Source: Apus apus (taxonomy: Eukaryota; Chordata; Aves; Apodiformes; Apodidae). Taken from it: a DNA stretch of 64,000 nucleotides. Below are positions 62,601 through 64,000 of the stretch, piece by piece (positions within the stretch are counted from its first letter, which is position 1; each line of letters begins with the position of its first letter). The stretch covers positions 178,378,274 through 178,442,273 of the forward strand of contig NC_067282.1 of assembly GCF_020740795.1 (NCBI RefSeq). The letters run 5' to 3'. The position numbers and the translations under genes are program-made. The notes under the pieces were generated by a model. That model was not told where the DNA came from and ran no database searches. It worked only from the letters and a program-made list of their open reading frames with translations.

Positions 62601-63885
62601 CTTTTCCCTCACTCCTTTGCTCCTTTAGCCTGGCAGGGGATCTCCTCTGCCTGCTGAAATCTCTTTGAGTTCCCTTGCCAGCACTTCAGAGCTTTTTTTG
62701 TGCTGCACTGGCTGGAGCAGGGATTCATGGAGGCAGCTGCCAGCCCTGCAGAAAAAAGCTCTGGAGCTGGTGCTGGAAGGAGGTGGGAGCAGCGAAACAG
62801 CAAGAGTGAGTTTAGAGGATGCCAGCCAGAATTAAACACCATTGAACACCCTGCTGGACTCTGCAGGGGATTGCAAGAGTTGCCCATCAATAATGGCTAA
62901 TCTAGGGATTCCCTGTGATTGTTGTGAGTGCTGTCATGCTTTTTCTGGATTACAAGGAGCAGGCTAGGGTATTTGTTAGAAGCATAATAAAGCAGAGTTA
63001 GATTTCAACTGGAATGATGCGTCCAAGCTCCCTCCAGTTTTGAGGAAGTAGAGTCTGAATCCAGTCATCTTGATTTCAGTCTTTATGCTAATGTAAGCTA
63101 TTGAGATGTCCTCAAATTGTTCGTTAGTGTTTGCACAGGTGGGTTGAATATTGTGTGTTGTTTGTCTGGTTCTTTTCAAGAAAAATAAATTATTGTACAA
63201 TATTAGCAAGGAAGATACAGACAACACCAGAAAGTTCAGCTTCAGAGGGCCTAGGGATGCCATGTTCATCAGTATCAAATTGTAAGCAAAAGAAGATAGT
63301 ATTCAACACAGGAATGATGGAATGAGATTTAAAGGGGGAGTAGCAGCTGTCACCCACATTTTGTTTTGTATAGTACATCTTTATTTTCCAAGCTACGCTG
63401 TCACATGTTTTCATGACTTCTGTGCATGTGCTTGTAATAAGTAGGAGAATTTTCGTGAAAATAAAAATTGATTTAAACATAATGAACTTGTATAATCATA
63501 TGTTTCAAATCTAGACCTAATCTATATTTGGATACCTGTTTATCTATGGGAACATGTCAATAGCCTTTTTAATTTTTTCCAGTTTTAGGAATGATTAGAA
63601 ATAAAACTTGCCTACTTATGGAGTTCTATCTATGTAAATCAAAATGTGTTAGTCATAAATGAGAAAACGGGTATTATAAAAATTCTCCCTTACATTTGCA
63701 TGCCTAAAATACACTTTTTGCAAGATTTGTGCCCAAATAGGACCGTTGCTGAAATTAGTAGATCATTTGGGAAAATTAAGAGATGAGTGTCAAGCTCAAG
63801 TGGGTGTGTCTTGGGCAGAAGAGGCGGCAGAGTTCAGAAGGAGGAGCTGTGCTATGTGCCAAAATGCAGTGCTTAGGCGAGGAGA

Positions 63886-64000
63886 ATCACAGAATTGCTG
63901 AAGCTGCAAGGCACCTCTGAAGATCATCTAGTCCAAACATCTGCTCAAAGCAGGGTCAGCTACAGCAGGTTGCTCTGGGCTATGTCCAGCCAGTTGAATG
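63886..64000 (-). mobile_element. CR1 LINE 3' end, continues beyond the window
   Basis: Reverse complement of a CR1 3' end: AATCACAGAATTGCTGAAGC, then AGGCACCTCTGAAGATCATCTAGTCCAAAC and CTGCTCAAAGCAGGGTCAGC, ending in ATGTCCAGCCAGTTGAATG at the window edge. The element therefore runs on to the right. Confidence 0.92.

Larger units (their letters stand above)
58741..63885. other. Intergenic, one candidate exon, no gene recognised
   Basis: AT-rich DNA after the SMIM30 island. The one segment with exon-like borders (59968-60103) is listed separately. A C+T-rich region extends over about 61300-62600. A short stretch near 59610-59680 (TTAGACTATAAACTTCCAGGGATGAAAACAGTCT) resembles the old sauropsid repeat wording around AGACTGTAAGCTC..GGGCAGGGAC. 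No coding gene is supported. Confidence 0.5.

Noticed and set aside
1..64000. CRISPR arrays, bacterial operons, riboswitches, tRNA or rRNA genes
   Set aside because: None was seen. The sequence is vertebrate nuclear DNA. tRNA or miRNA hairpins cannot be ruled out by eye but none stood out.

Overview
The window looks like a piece of a bird nuclear chromosome. It is AT-rich non-coding DNA interrupted by two sharp CpG islands. The recognisable transposons are almost all CR1 LINEs with the ATTCTATG-type tandem 3' end usual in birds, and no Alu-, B1- or L1-like repeats were seen. Gene density is very low. The two protein genes that can be named (GPR85 and SMIM30) are vertebrate genes that are neighbours in human 7q31. 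The exact species cannot be read from the sequence.

Layout. Positions 1-34.6 kb are intergenic and hold six of the eight CR1 copies. One young CR1 (3351-3987) is nested inside an older copy of opposite orientation (2926-3350 plus 3988-4795). A second young CR1 lies at 28572-29315, and both young copies keep an open ORF2 C-terminus. This part also holds a perfect 50-bp tandem duplication (7251-7356), microsatellites and a small palindromic relic. GPR85 occupies about 34.6-39.2 kb on the minus strand: a 3' UTR, a complete single-exon coding sequence (34976-36088), a 5' UTR with several short upstream ORFs, an inferred intron (36264-37394) and a CpG-island promoter and first exon (about 37460-39240). 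From 39.2 to 55 kb no gene could be recognised. SMIM30 lies at about 54.7-58.4 kb, also on the minus strand: a 61-codon microprotein gene (57135-57320), an inferred 5' UTR intron, and a CpG island at about 57640-58740 that contains six copies of an 11-bp repeat. The right end (58.75-64 kb) is intergenic. It holds one candidate plus-strand exon at 59968-60103 and a minus-strand CR1 running off the window edge.

No operon-like or defence system is present. GPR85 encodes an orphan brain GPCR (SREB2) and SMIM30 a small endomembrane protein. They are neighbours transcribed in the same direction, and nothing in the sequence shows that they act together. Most other open frames are chance frames in AT-rich DNA, CpG-island shadows or CR1 remnants. 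Many of these begin at GTG or TTG rather than ATG and are not annotated. I found no clearly novel biological system. The observations most worth checking are the candidate exon at 59968-60103, the uORF-rich GPR85 leader with an intronic G-tract, a possible lineage-specific substitution in GPR85, and the SMIM30 promoter minisatellite.
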